From: Streptomyces alboniger | GTDB lineage: Bacteria > Actinomycetota > Actinomycetes > Streptomycetales > Streptomycetaceae | Length of the DNA stretch: 64,000 bases | Direction of reading: 5' to 3' | NCBI RefSeq assembly: GCF_008704395.1 | Contig: NZ_CP023695.1 | Span: 7,688,001 to 7,752,000, forward strand | Part shown: positions 27,536-37,113 of the stretch, in pieces | How positions within the stretch are numbered: position 1 is the stretch's first letter | How the letters are laid out: each line of letters begins with the position of its first letter | Made by a program: the position numbers and the translations under genes | The notes under the pieces: model-generated | What the model saw: the letters and a program-made list of their open reading frames with translations, nothing else | Databases searched by the model: none | What the model was told of the DNA's origin: nothing

Positions 27536-27579
27536 GTGACGCGCGTCACGTTGATCATTGATGGGTGGCTCTGTAGCGT
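27536..27579 (+). promoter_or_regulatory. Crp-type palindrome plus promoter of the plus-strand NRPS/PKS operon
   Basis: GTGACGCGCGTCAC (27536-27549) is a perfect 14-base palindrome fitting GTG-N6-GNCAC. One base later comes TTGATC (-35, 27551-27556), 17 bases, then TAGCGT (-10, 27574-27579). With a start near 27586 the box is centred near -43. Spacing is identical to the element at 13016. The remaining bases of the 338-base gap (27391-27728) hold the divergent HrdB promoter and a leader of about 140 bases before the PCP gene. Confidence 0.65.
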
Positions 27580-27728
27580 GACCCCAGCATTCAACCTGTA
27601 GGTCCTTGAGATCATGGGCAGTTGGGACGGCGACCCGGTGACGGGCGCCCGGTCGGCCCGGAAAAACTTTCCGTCACCGTACGCGTGTGGCGAAGAATTC
27701 GGACCAATGGAATTCGGGGGACTATTCA

Positions 27729-27992
27729 GTGGAATCGAATTTGCATCCACCCGGCGCCTCCGCCAGTGCGGCCGCGGCCCTGGCGGAGAGCCTTTGGACC
27801 GAGATTCTGGGCCCTGACGCCGATACCGGCACCGGATTTCTGGAGAACGGCGGCGATTCATTCCGCGCGGTCCTGCTGACCACCCGTCTGTACGAACTGA
27901 CGGGGAGTGAGATCGAGTACCTCGACGTGCTCGAGGCGGACGGGGCCGAGGCGATTGCCCGTCTGCTCACCACCGACACCCCGGGGAGCTGA
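27729..27992 (+). CDS. Free-standing peptidyl carrier protein
   Basis: A discrete 87-residue carrier domain with ENGGDSFRAVLL around the phosphopantetheine serine and typical flanking helices (LWTEILG upstream, LDVLEADG downstream). I place the start at GTG 27729, preceded by a GGGGGA ribosome-binding site; GTG 27687 in the same frame would add 14 residues with weaker support. It is the first gene of the plus-strand operon, four bases before the C-A-PCP NRPS. It lacks its own A domain. The free-standing A protein at 40493 in the same operon could charge it, and the C domain of the next protein could use it as donor (inference). Confidence 0.88.
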   Translation: MESNLHPPGASASAAAALAESLWTEILGPDADTGTGFLENGGDSFRAVLLTTRLYELTGSEIEYLDVLEADGAEAIARLLTTDTPGS

Positions 27993-27995
27993 CCC

Positions 27996-30900
27996 ATGGG
28001 CTGGGAACTGGCGCCCAACCAGATCGACCTCTACACCGCCGACCAGGCCACCGACGACCCCGCCACGTATCTCGTGAACGCGGTCTACCGGCTGACCGGC
28101 CCCGTCGACCCCGACCGCCTCGCCCGGCGCCTGGAGCGGCTCTCCGCCGCCCACCCCGTGCTCGCCGCCAGGGTCGTCCAGGACGGAACCTCCTGGTTAC
28201 TGGAGGAGGCGCCCGACCGCCCGCGACTGCTGTGCGTCACGCTCGACACCGACCCGGACGGCACAGCGGCCCGCCAACGGGTGCACGACGAACTGCGGAT
28301 CCCGCTGGACCTGGCCGAGGGCCCGCTGCTGCGGGCCGTCCTGCTCCAGTACCGGCCGGACACCGCCGACCTCCTGCTCATAGCGCACCACTTGGTCGTC
28401 GACGGGTACTCCCTGGCACTCATCGCCCGTCGGCTGCTGACCGACGAGCCCAGCGTGTCCGGTCCCGCCTTCGCCGACTGGGCCGCGACCGCCCGCGACC
28501 GGCAGAGCGCCCTTACCGCCGACGCGGCCGCGATCCGTGCCGAACTCGCCGCCGCGGACAGCGCGCCCTCCCTCGACTGGGCCACGCCGGACAGCCCCCC
28601 GCCCGAGGACGAGCCGACCGGCGGAGTCGCCGAGGCCCTCATCCCCGCCGCGCTGCACGAGGGCATCCGGCGGCTGAGCGCCGACCTCGGCGTCACGGCC
28701 CACTCGGTGGTACTGGCCGCCGCGGGGTTCGTCATCGGCCGCAACTCCGGCTGCTCCCGGCCGGTCGTCGGTACCACCGTCTCCCGCCGCCCGGCCGCCC
28801 ACGCCACCACGGTCGGGTACTTCAACACCACCACACCTGTACCCGTCGGCCTCGACGACGCGACCGCCGTGTCGGACTTCCTGCGCGCCGTGCACCGGCG
28901 CGGAGTACGGGCGTACCGAGAGGCAGATGTGCCTCTGTCCGCCGTCTGGCCCTCCTCCCGCGGCGCCACACCACAGGTGGTGCTGTCCGCCATCGACGCC
29001 CTGCCGCACCTGTCCGACGGCGAGCTGACCGCCGTACCGCAGCAGGACCAGGGACTCGGCACGGCCCACTTCCCGCTCACGGTCGGCCTCTACCAGCAGC
29101 CCGACCGGCAGGGCGGGATCCGGATGCTGCTGCGGCACCAGCGCGCCCTGGTCGACGACTCGGCCGCCGCCCTCTTCTTCCGGCAACTGCTCCACGTACT
29201 CAGCGAGTTCACGCGGACGCCGGAACGCCTGCTGGGCGCCGTGGACACTCTGCCCGGCCCCGAGGTCCTCGCCGGGCTCGACACCGGGCGCGGCGCGCGG
29301 CTCGACGTACCCGCCCGCACCCTCACCGAGCTGTTCGAACAACAGGCCGCCACCGTCGCCGACAGCATCGCCGTCGTCTGCGGCGAGGACCGCCTCACCT
29401 ACCGCGAACTCGACGCGCGTTCCAGGGCCCTGGCCCTCGCGCTCGGCGAGGCCGGGGTACGGCCCGGCGACCGGGTCGGCGTCTGCCTGGACCGCGGCAC
29501 CGGCCAGGTGGCAGCCGTCCTCGCCGTGCTGCGTGCCGGAGCGGCCTACGTGCCCCTCGACCCGGACTATCCGCCGCAGCGGCTCGCCTTCGTCGTCGAG
29601 GACACCGGCCTGCGCACCGTCGTCACCCAGGAAGGACTGCTGTCCGGCATGCAGGGGCTGCGCGTGGTCCCGGTGGACGCCCAGCCCGAGGAATTGGACC
29701 GGCCGCTGCCCTCCGTGGCCCCCGACACCACGGCCTACGTGATCCACACCTCGGGATCCACGGGCCGGCCCAAGGGCGTCCTCGTCAGCCACCGCAACGT
29801 GGTCGCGCTGCTCGCCGCCACACAGCAGGAGTACGCACCCGGACCGGACGACGTCTGGTCGTACTTCCACTCCCTGGCCTTCGACTTCTCCGTCTGGGAG
29901 ATCTGGGGCTGCCTGCTGAGCGGCGGCCGGCTCGTCGTCGTCCCCTACGACGTCTCACGCGACGCCGAGGCGTTCCACGCCCTGCTGCGCGCTGAGCGCG
30001 TGACCGTCCTCAACCAGACGCCGTCCGCGTTCGCCCAACTCGTCAACACCCGCGCCTTCCAGGACGGCGGCCTCGCGGTACGGCTGCTCATCTTCGGCGG
30101 CGAGGCCCTGGACCGCGGCATCCTGCTGCCCTGGATGGACCGCTACCCCGAGGACGTCTGCCGCGCCGTCAACATGTACGGGATCACGGAGACCACCGTC
30201 TTCTGCACCTGGCACACCGTCGACCGCGCCGAGGCGCGGCGCGGCAGCCGCTCCATCGGACGGCCCCTCCCCGGCTGGGACATCCACCTCCTGGACGGTC
30301 GCGGCCGCCCGGTCCCCCCGGGCGTGCCCGGCGAGATCTACGTCGGCGGGGCCGGCGTCACCCAGGGATACCTGGACCGGCCGGAGCTGAACGCCGAGCG
30401 GTTCCTGGACGGCCTGCCGGTCCTGCCGGGCCGGCGCCTCTACCGCAGCGGCGACCTGGGCCGCTTCCTGCCCGACGGCCGGCTGGAGTACCTGGGCCGG
30501 CTCGACGAGCAGGTCAAGATCCGCGGACACCGCATCGAGCCCGGCGAGATCCGGCACTCCCTGCTGGAGGACCCGCGCGTGCGGGCCGCCGCCTGCGTGG
30601 TGCGCACCCCCGGCGGACCGGACACCGCACGCGTGGACGCGTATGTCGTCACCGACCATCCGGACGCGCTCGACGACATCCGCCACCAGCTCGCCGACCG
30701 GCTGCCCGGCCATGCGATGCCCGCCACCCTCACCCCGGTGCCCGAACTGCCCCTGACCCCGAACGGCAAGCTGGACACCGCCCGGCTGCCCGAACCCGCG
30801 CCGCCCGCGCCCCCCGCCGGCCGGGACGCGCGACCGGCGGAAGCCGACGGCCCCTGGGCGGCCATGGCCGCGACCTGGCAGGAGGTCCTCGGTGTGCCCG

Positions 30901-31073
30901 TCGGCGCCGACGACAACTTCTTCGACCTCGGCGGCACATCGGTGCAGGCGGTCCTGCTCATCAGCGCCCTGCGCGAGGCCGACTTCCCCGACGTCCGCCT
31001 GCGGGACGTCTTCCGCAACTCCACCCCCCGGCGGCTGGCCGCCGCGCTCGACCAGGGCACGGCGCGGTCATGA
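27996..31073 (+). CDS. NRPS: C - A (Thr-like) - PCP
   Basis: A single-module NRPS of 1025 residues. C has an intact AHHLVVDGYS motif (~130). A (about 440-940) has [11 protein letters not shown] and AFDFSVWEIWG. The pocket reads D-F-W-N-I-G-M-V-F-K, the Thr code except for a final Phe where Thr codes have His; Thr or a close analogue is likely. PCP has DLGGTSVQAVL (~980). Start ATG 27996 follows a GGGGAG site. Codon 68 is TTA (28197-28199). An 87-base gap separates it from the PKS gene, and an AAGGAG site then restarts translation. It probably passes its chain to the PKS for a malonyl extension (inference). Confidence 0.93.
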   Translation: MGWELAPNQIDLYTADQATDDPATYLVNAVYRLTGPVDPDRLARRLERLSAAHPVLAARVVQDGTSWLLEEAPDRPRLLCVTLDTDPDGTAARQRVHDELRIPLDLAEGPLLRAVLLQYRPDTADLLLIAHHLVVDGYSLALIARRLLTDEPSVSGPAFADWAATARDRQSALTADAAAIRAELAAADSAPSLDWATPDSPPPEDEPTGGVAEALIPAALHEGIRRLSADLGVTAHSVVLAAAGFVIGRNSGCSRPVVGTTVSRRPAAHATTVGYFNTTTPVPVGLDDATAVSDFLRAVHRRGVRAYREADVPLSAVWPSSRGATPQVVLSAIDALPHLSDGELTAVPQQDQGLGTAHFPLTVGLYQQPDRQGGIRMLLRHQRALVDDSAAALFFRQLLHVLSEFTRTPERLLGAVDTLPGPEVLAGLDTGRGARLDVPARTLTELFEQQAATVADSIAVVCGEDRLTYRELDARSRALALALGEAGVRPGDRVGVCLDRGTGQVAAVLAVLRAGAAYVPLDPDYPPQRLAFVVEDTGLRTVVTQEGLLSGMQGLRVVPVDAQPEELDRPLPSVAPDTTAYVIHTSGSTGRPKGVLVSHRNVVALLAATQQEYAPGPDDVWSYFHSLAFDFSVWEIWGCLLSGGRLVVVPYDVSRDAEAFHALLRAERVTVLNQTPSAFAQLVNTRAFQDGGLAVRLLIFGGEALDRGILLPWMDRYPEDVCRAVNMYGITETTVFCTWHTVDRAEARRGSRSIGRPLPGWDIHLLDGRGRPVPPGVPGEIYVGGAGVTQGYLDRPELNAERFLDGLPVLPGRRLYRSGDLGRFLPDGRLEYLGRLDEQVKIRGHRIEPGEIRHSLLEDPRVRAAACVVRTPGGPDTARVDAYVVTDHPDALDDIRHQLADRLPGHAMPATLTPVPELPLTPNGKLDTARLPEPAPPAPPAGRDARPAEADGPWAAMAATWQEVLGVPVGADDNFFDLGGTSVQAVLLISALREADFPDVRLRDVFRNSTPRRLAAALDQGTARS

Positions 31074-31160
31074 CCCGACGAGTCCGGCCCGGGGGAACGG
31101 ACCGTCCCCGACCGGTGATTCGTCCCTGCCCTGGTCGACCGCACCTGAAGGAGCATCGGC

Positions 31161-34100
31161 ATGACTGAGTCGGACCGTCCGGACAACGCCGTGGCCGTCG
31201 TCGGACTGGCGCTGCGGGTCCCCGGGGCGTCGGACCCCGGCACCTTCTGGGCGAACATCGTCGCGGGCCGGGTCAGTCTGCCCGCCGCCCGCGAGGACCG
31301 CGCGGACCCGGTGGACGGGCCGCTGGTCGCGGGGCAGATCGACCGCTACGAGCGGTTCGACGCCGAACTGTTCGGCATGACACACGCCCAGGCGGCGACC
31401 ACCGACCCCCAGCACCGCGTGCTCACCGAACTGACATGGGAGGCCCTGGAGGACGCCGGGCTCGACACCGAGCGGGACGACGGCCGGGTCGGTGTCTTCG
31501 TCGGCTGCGGACCCGACGACTACCTGCACCACCACGTGCTGCGCGACGACCGCGTGGTGCGCACCCAGGGCACCGAGCAGATCCTGTTCGGCAACTCCCG
31601 CGACTACCTCGCCACGGCCCTGTCGTACCGGCTCGGCCTGACCGGCCCCAGCATGACGGTGCAGACGGCGTGCTCCACCTCCCTGGTCGCCGTCCACCAG
31701 GCCGTGCGCAGCCTGCTGACCTACGAGTGCGACATCGCCGTCGCGGGTGGCGTGACCGTCTTCCCCGTCGAGCGGCCCGAGTACCGGTGGTCCGAAGGCG
31801 GCATCTACGCACCGGACGGCCGCTGTCGCGCCTTCACCCGGGGCAGCGGCGGAACCGTTCCCTCCGGCGGGGCCGGCGTGGTGGTGCTGCGGCGATCCGC
31901 CGATCTGCCGCAGCGGGGCCGGACCGCGCGGGCGCACATCGTGGGCAGCGCCGTCAACAACGACGGCGCCGACCGGATGGCCATGTCCGCGCCGAGCCCG
32001 CGCGGGCAGGCCGAGGTGATCCGCGAGGCCCTGGAGGTCGCCGGACTCGCCGCCGAGGACATCGGCTACGTGGAGGCGCACGGCACCGGCACCGTCCTGG
32101 GCGACCAGGTCGAACTGGCCGCGCTCGCCGAGGTGTACGGCGCCGCGACGCCGGGCTGCGCGATCGGCGCGGTCAAGCCGAACGTCGGCCACACGGACAC
32201 CGCCGCCGGAGTGGTGGGGCTGATCAAGACGGTGCTGGCCCTCCAGCAGGACACCGTGCCGCCGGTCCCCGCCCAGCCGGGCGACGGCCCCGACGCCGAG
32301 TTGGGCGCGGCCAGGTTCTTCATCCCCCGCCAGGCCCGGCCGTGGAGCACGACGGTGCCGCGTCGCGCCGCCGTCAGCTCCTTCGGGCTCGGCGGCACCA
32401 ACGCGCACGTGATCCTCGCCCCCGATGCCGACGGGCCCGTCGCCGAGGGACCCGGCGCGGCCGGTGGGCCGGAAGCCTCCGACGAGCCGCGCGTGGCCGT
32501 GGTGACGGCCGCCACGCCCCAGGCCCTGCGCGACCGCGCCCTGGACCTCGCCACCTGGCTGGACGGCCCCGGAGCGGACACCGGCCTCGGCGACGTCCTC
32601 GGCACCCTCTGGCACGGGCGGCGCCACCTGGCGCACCGGACGGCGATCGCCCTGCCCCCGGATCCCGAACAGGCACACGCGGCACTGCGAAAGGGCCTGC
32701 GGGAGGTGGCCGAGGGCGCGGACCTGCCCCCCGCCCGGCCCGAGCCCGCCGTCGCCGTCCTGCTTCCCGGGCAGGGCGTGCGGCTGTCGGCGGCCGACGC
32801 ACCCGCCGACCGGGATCCGGCGTTCGCGGCCGACCTGACCCGATTGCAGGACGCCGTGCTGCGCGCGGGCGGACCCGACCTGCGGGACTTCAGGACCTGG
32901 GACGGCGACGACCCCCGGCTGCTGGACACCGCGGTCGTACAGCCGCTGCTGTTCACCCTCGGGCTGGCCCACCTGTGGTGGCTGGAGCGCCGGGGCATAC
33001 GACCCGACACCCTCCTCGGACACAGCATCGGCGAGCTGACCGCCGCCGCGTACGCCGGGGTGTTCGACGTCGAGGACGCCGCGGCGGCCGTGGTCCGGCG
33101 CGGGGCGCTGATGGGCGAGGCCCCGCCCGGAGCCATGCTCGCCGTGCCGCTCGACGAGGCGGCCGCACGAGCGATCACCGCCGGGCTCCCCGCCGACCTG
33201 TGCGGTGTCAACGGCCCCGACGCCGTCGTCCTCGGCGGCGATCCCGACACGGTCGCCGAAATCGAACGGCGATGCGCCGAGCGCGGGCTCGCCACCACCC
33301 GGCTCGCCACCTCCCACGCCTTCCACACACGCTCGATGGAACAGGCCGCCGCCCGTTTCGAGGAGTTCCTGCGCGCGCTGCCGCTGTCCGCACCGCGCAC
33401 CAAAGTGATCTCCAACGTCTCCGGTGCGGAACTGACGCCCGAACAGGCCACCGACCCCGGCTACTGGGCGGCCCAGCTCCGCGCGACGGTACGACTGGCC
33501 GACGGAGTCCGCACCCTGCTCGCCGGGCCCTGCGACGTGGTCGTCGGGGTAGGCGGCAGCCGCTCGCTGACCAACCCGGTGCGCCGCGCGGCCCGTGACC
33601 TGGGCACGGCACGGCCGCCCCGGATCGTCGACATGCTCGGCGGCACCGGCCAGGACGTGACACTCGCCCGGCACACCGCCCTGGCCCAGCTGTGGGCGGC
33701 CGGCTGCGCCGTCGACCTCGCGCCGCCCCGCCCGGACCGGATCGCCCCACTGCCGCGGTACCCCTTCGCGGACACCCGCCACTGGATCGACGCGCCCGAC
33801 ACCCCGTCCGACAACGCGGGCGACACCCCGCCCGGCGCCCAGGAGACCGACCCTCCCGCCCCCGGCAACACTCCGGCCGTCCCCGCCGCGCAGCCGGCCC
33901 CCGAGGCGAGCGAGATCGCCACCGTGATCACCGAGATCTGGCAGGACGCCTTCGGCGGCGCACCCCTCGCCCCCGAGGACAACTTCTTCACCCTCGGCGG
34001 CAGCTCGCTCCAGGCCGCTCAGCTCATCAGCGTCATCAACGACACGCTGCTCCTCGCCCTGGTGCTCGGGGACCTGTACGAGCACTCCGACCTGGCCGCG

Positions 34101-34187
34101 TTCATCCACCGGGCCGAGGAACTCGCCGGCGAACGCGACGACGAGGAACTCCTACGGCTGCTGAACGAGATCGAGGAAGTGCCGTGA
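31161..34187 (+). CDS. Type I PKS module: KS - AT (malonyl) - ACP
   Basis: A minimal modular PKS of 1008 residues. KS (about 10-430) has the Cys in TACSTSL (~170), EAHGTGT and KPNVGHTD, so it is fully active by motif. AT (about 530-830) has GHSIGE (~620) and the HAFH signature (~719) of malonyl-CoA-specific domains. ACP has TLGGSSLQAAQ (~947) and an acidic C-terminus. There is no ketoreductase, dehydratase or methyltransferase, so the product of this step is a beta-keto thioester. The stop overlaps the GTG of the luciferase-like monooxygenase, suggesting that enzyme acts on the ACP-bound product. A KS receiving a peptidyl chain from the upstream NRPS is the likely arrangement. Confidence 0.93.
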   Translation: MTESDRPDNAVAVVGLALRVPGASDPGTFWANIVAGRVSLPAAREDRADPVDGPLVAGQIDRYERFDAELFGMTHAQAATTDPQHRVLTELTWEALEDAGLDTERDDGRVGVFVGCGPDDYLHHHVLRDDRVVRTQGTEQILFGNSRDYLATALSYRLGLTGPSMTVQTACSTSLVAVHQAVRSLLTYECDIAVAGGVTVFPVERPEYRWSEGGIYAPDGRCRAFTRGSGGTVPSGGAGVVVLRRSADLPQRGRTARAHIVGSAVNNDGADRMAMSAPSPRGQAEVIREALEVAGLAAEDIGYVEAHGTGTVLGDQVELAALAEVYGAATPGCAIGAVKPNVGHTDTAAGVVGLIKTVLALQQDTVPPVPAQPGDGPDAELGAARFFIPRQARPWSTTVPRRAAVSSFGLGGTNAHVILAPDADGPVAEGPGAAGGPEASDEPRVAVVTAATPQALRDRALDLATWLDGPGADTGLGDVLGTLWHGRRHLAHRTAIALPPDPEQAHAALRKGLREVAEGADLPPARPEPAVAVLLPGQGVRLSAADAPADRDPAFAADLTRLQDAVLRAGGPDLRDFRTWDGDDPRLLDTAVVQPLLFTLGLAHLWWLERRGIRPDTLLGHSIGELTAAAYAGVFDVEDAAAAVVRRGALMGEAPPGAMLAVPLDEAAARAITAGLPADLCGVNGPDAVVLGGDPDTVAEIERRCAERGLATTRLATSHAFHTRSMEQAAARFEEFLRALPLSAPRTKVISNVSGAELTPEQATDPGYWAAQLRATVRLADGVRTLLAGPCDVVVGVGGSRSLTNPVRRAARDLGTARPPRIVDMLGGTGQDVTLARHTALAQLWAAGCAVDLAPPRPDRIAPLPRYPFADTRHWIDAPDTPSDNAGDTPPGAQETDPPAPGNTPAVPAAQPAPEASEIATVITEIWQDAFGGAPLAPEDNFFTLGGSSLQAAQLISVINDTLLLALVLGDLYEHSDLAAFIHRAEELAGERDDEELLRLLNEIEEVP

Positions 34188-35305
34188 CCGACCTGTCCAG
34201 CCGCCTGGCCGCCCTCACCCCCGAACAGCGCAAGCTCCTCGGGCGCAGGCTCCAGCACCGCACGGCCCGTGAACCCGCCGGGGCCACGGCCGCCGGCCCG
34301 CCCGAGCGGCAGAGCCTCTACTTCTTCGCGAGCGCCGACGCCGTCCCCGCACCGGAGTACTACCGCTTCGTCCTCGACGCGGCACGCCAGGCCGACGCCG
34401 CCGGACTGCACGCAGTCTGGCTGCCGGAGCGCCACTTCGTGGACTTCGGCGGGCACTCGCCCAACCCGGCCGTCCTCGCGGCAGCCGTCGCCGTGCAGAC
34501 CGAACAGGTGCAGATCCGGGCCGGCAGCGTCGCCGCCCCCCTGCACCACCCGGCGCGCATCGCCGAGGACTGGTCCGTCGTCGACAACCTCAGCGGCGGC
34601 CGGGCCGGCATCTCCTTCGCCAGCGGCTGGCATCCCGACGACTTCGTCCTCGCCCGCACCGACTACGCACAGCGGCGCGAGACCACGATGGGGATCATCG
34701 ACCAGGTGCGGTCCCACTGGCGGGGCGAGAAAGTGAGCCACCCCACCACCGCGGGCGGCACCGCCGCCGTCCGCACCGGCCCCGCCCCCGTACGACGCGA
34801 CCTGCCCGTCTGGCTCACCTCGGCGGGCAACTCCGCCACCTTCGCCTCGGCCGCCCGCGCCGGGATCGGCGTGATGACCGCACTGCTCGGCCAGACGATG
34901 CCGCAGTTGCGGGAGAACATCGCCCACTACCGCGAGGAGTGGCGCCGCGCCGGCCACCCCGGGGACGGCGACGTGGTGGTCATGGTGCACGCCTACGTCA
35001 GCGAACGCACCGATCTGGAGGACTTCCTGCGCCCCGCGATGCACGGCTATCTGAGGGCGTACCGGAGCCAGACCACCGCGCCCGGCGAAGACGAGACGCT
35101 GCTGCTGGAGAGCGCCTACCTCAACTACCTCGCCGGTCCCTCCCTGCTGGGACCGGCCGCCAAGGCGGCCGCCGTCCTCGGGCAGCTGCGGGAGGCGGGC
35201 GCCGACGAGGTCGGCTTCCTGGTCGACTTCGGCCTGCCCACCGCCGACGTGCTGGCCGCGCTGCCCGCCCTGTTCGCCTGTGTCCCCGCGGAGTGTGACC
35301 GATGA
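34184..35305 (+). CDS. Luciferase-like FMN monooxygenase (natural-product type)
   Basis: A 373-residue flavin-dependent monooxygenase of the group fused to or partnered with NRPS/PKS modules (MupA/Atu3671-like). It shows YFFASADAV, LHAVWLPERHFVDFGG, AGSVAAPLHHPARIAEDWSVVDNLSGGR, SFASGWHPDDF and LPVWLTSAGN. The first ~30 residues (LTPEQRKLLGRRL) resemble a docking helix, and the next protein starts with a similar element, LSPQQRAALAARL. GTG 34184 overlaps the PKS stop by four bases. It may oxidise the carbon alpha to the thioester of the PKS-bound intermediate, as proposed for related mox domains (inference). Confidence 0.88.
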   Translation: MTDLSSRLAALTPEQRKLLGRRLQHRTAREPAGATAAGPPERQSLYFFASADAVPAPEYYRFVLDAARQADAAGLHAVWLPERHFVDFGGHSPNPAVLAAAVAVQTEQVQIRAGSVAAPLHHPARIAEDWSVVDNLSGGRAGISFASGWHPDDFVLARTDYAQRRETTMGIIDQVRSHWRGEKVSHPTTAGGTAAVRTGPAPVRRDLPVWLTSAGNSATFASAARAGIGVMTALLGQTMPQLRENIAHYREEWRRAGHPGDGDVVVMVHAYVSERTDLEDFLRPAMHGYLRAYRSQTTAPGEDETLLLESAYLNYLAGPSLLGPAAKAAAVLGQLREAGADEVGFLVDFGLPTADVLAALPALFACVPAECDR

Positions 35306-37113
35306 CCGCAGCCGCCGACAAAGCCGCCCTCACGGCCCGGCTCGCGGGCCTCAGCCCGCAGCAACGGGCCGCTCTGGCGGCGCGGTTGTCCCGCAAGCGC
35401 CAAGGGCCGCCGCCACTCGTGCCGCGGACCGGGCCGCGCGACACCGCGCCCCTGGGCATGGACCAGGAACGCCTGTGGATCCTCGACCAGCTCTACCCCG
35501 GCACCGTCACCTACACCCTCGGCTTCGGACTGCGCTTCGTCGGGGAGTTCCACCGCGACGCGTTCGACGAGGCCGTCGCCACCGTGGTGCGCCGGCACGA
35601 ACTGCTGCGCAGCACCGTCGAGGTGGACGGCGCGCAGCCACGGCTGCGCCTGCACCCGGACCGCGGCGCGGACCTCACCTTCGCCGACCTGTCGCGAGGT
35701 CCGGCCGAGGAGAAGGAGCTGCGCCGCAAAGAGTTCGTACGGCAACAGGTGCGGCGCCCCTTCGACCTGTCCCGGGATCCGGTGCTGCGCATCGGCGTGG
35801 CCGACCTCGGTGGCGGCGACCACCAGGTCGTCCAGACCATGCCGCACTCCTTCACCGACCAGTGGTCGTACGTGCGGCTCAACCGCGAGCTGCTGGAGGC
35901 CTACCAGGCCCGCCTGGAGGGCCGGGAGCCCGAACTGCCGGACCTTCCCGTGCAGTTCGGCGACTACGCGCACTGGCAGCGCGCCTACTTCGAGACCGAG
36001 TACGGCGAACGCCACCGCGCGTTCTGGCGCGACTACCTCGCGGACGTACCGGACGTGCCCCTGCTGCCGTACGACCACCCGGTCGAGACCGAGGACCGGC
36101 TCGGCCGCCAGCACAACTTCGTACTGGACAAGGGCACCGCCGCCGCGTTCATCAGCCGTGCCAAGGCCGCCCGCAGCACCGTCGCCAACGCCATGGCGGC
36201 CGCGTACGCGGCCCTGCTGTACGAGGAGAGCGGCGAGCGGGACATCCTGGTCGGGGTGCCCAGCGTGACCCGCGGCCAGGCCGCGGTGCAGGATCTGGTC
36301 GGCTTCCTGCTCACCAATGTGCCGCTGCGGATCCAGCTGCCCGAGAACCCCACCCCGAACGACTTCCTGGCCGCCACCCAGGCGGCGGGCGCGGCCGTCG
36401 CGGCCCACCACGAGACGCCGTTCGGCGAGATCGTCCGAGCCGCCGCCCCCGAGCGGACCGCACACGGCTACCCGCTGCTGCGCACCATGCTGGTCCACCT
36501 GGACCTGGCCGAGACGGTCTCCTACGAGGTGCCCGGCGCCACCGTCTACGCCAACGCCGTACCCGAGGGCATCTCCTCGATGGACGTCACCGTCGCCTGG
36601 TGGCACCTCGGCGACCTGGTCTACGGCCGGTTCGAGTACCGCACCGCCCTGTTCGAGCCGGAGACCGTAGACCGGCTGGCCCGGCGGCTGCTGCAACTGG
36701 TCGAGCTCTTCGCCACCGCCCCGGACACCCCGCTCGAGAGCCCCGCCGCCCGGGCCCGTGACGCCGTCGCCGCCGCCTGGCGCGAGGCACTCGACCGGGA
36801 CAACGCCGGAGCGGACGACGCCTTCGTCGCGAGCGGAGGCACCCCGCTGCTCTCCGCCCGGCTGGCCCGGCTGCTGCGCGGGGCGGGCTTCGACGCCGGA
36901 CCCCGGGACATCGCGCCCGGCACCACGCTCGCCGAACTGACCACACAGCTCCTGGCGCGCGGCAACCCACTGCGGCAGGACACCCCACCGGACACCGCGG
37001 TACCTGGTCTGGTCGGGGTCTCGGAGGCTTACCTGGAGCGCCTCTTCGCCGACGCGAGCGGCGCCCCGGTCCGTGACGTCCTGCCCCCCACCCGCCAGGA
37101 GGACACCCCATGA
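35302..37113 (+). CDS. Variant condensation domain fused to a carrier domain lacking its serine
   Basis: A 603-residue protein. After a short docking-like helix it carries a condensation-type domain (about 45-460) whose active-site block reads MPHSFTDQW (~180): the first His is Pro, the catalytic His and Asp remain, and the Gly is Gln. A carrier-like domain (about 475-545) follows, with FVASGGTPLLSARL, where the phosphopantetheine Ser is Pro, so it cannot be primed. There is no adenylation domain. It overlaps the monooxygenase gene by four bases and the MFS gene by four. It may be a scaffold or a trans-acting ester, amide or cyclisation catalyst using other carriers (inference). Confidence 0.82.
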   Translation: MTAAADKAALTARLAGLSPQQRAALAARLSRKRQGPPPLVPRTGPRDTAPLGMDQERLWILDQLYPGTVTYTLGFGLRFVGEFHRDAFDEAVATVVRRHELLRSTVEVDGAQPRLRLHPDRGADLTFADLSRGPAEEKELRRKEFVRQQVRRPFDLSRDPVLRIGVADLGGGDHQVVQTMPHSFTDQWSYVRLNRELLEAYQARLEGREPELPDLPVQFGDYAHWQRAYFETEYGERHRAFWRDYLADVPDVPLLPYDHPVETEDRLGRQHNFVLDKGTAAAFISRAKAARSTVANAMAAAYAALLYEESGERDILVGVPSVTRGQAAVQDLVGFLLTNVPLRIQLPENPTPNDFLAATQAAGAAVAAHHETPFGEIVRAAAPERTAHGYPLLRTMLVHLDLAETVSYEVPGATVYANAVPEGISSMDVTVAWWHLGDLVYGRFEYRTALFEPETVDRLARRLLQLVELFATAPDTPLESPAARARDAVAAAWREALDRDNAGADDAFVASGGTPLLSARLARLLRGAGFDAGPRDIAPGTTLAELTTQLLARGNPLRQDTPPDTAVPGLVGVSEAYLERLFADASGAPVRDVLPPTRQEDTP

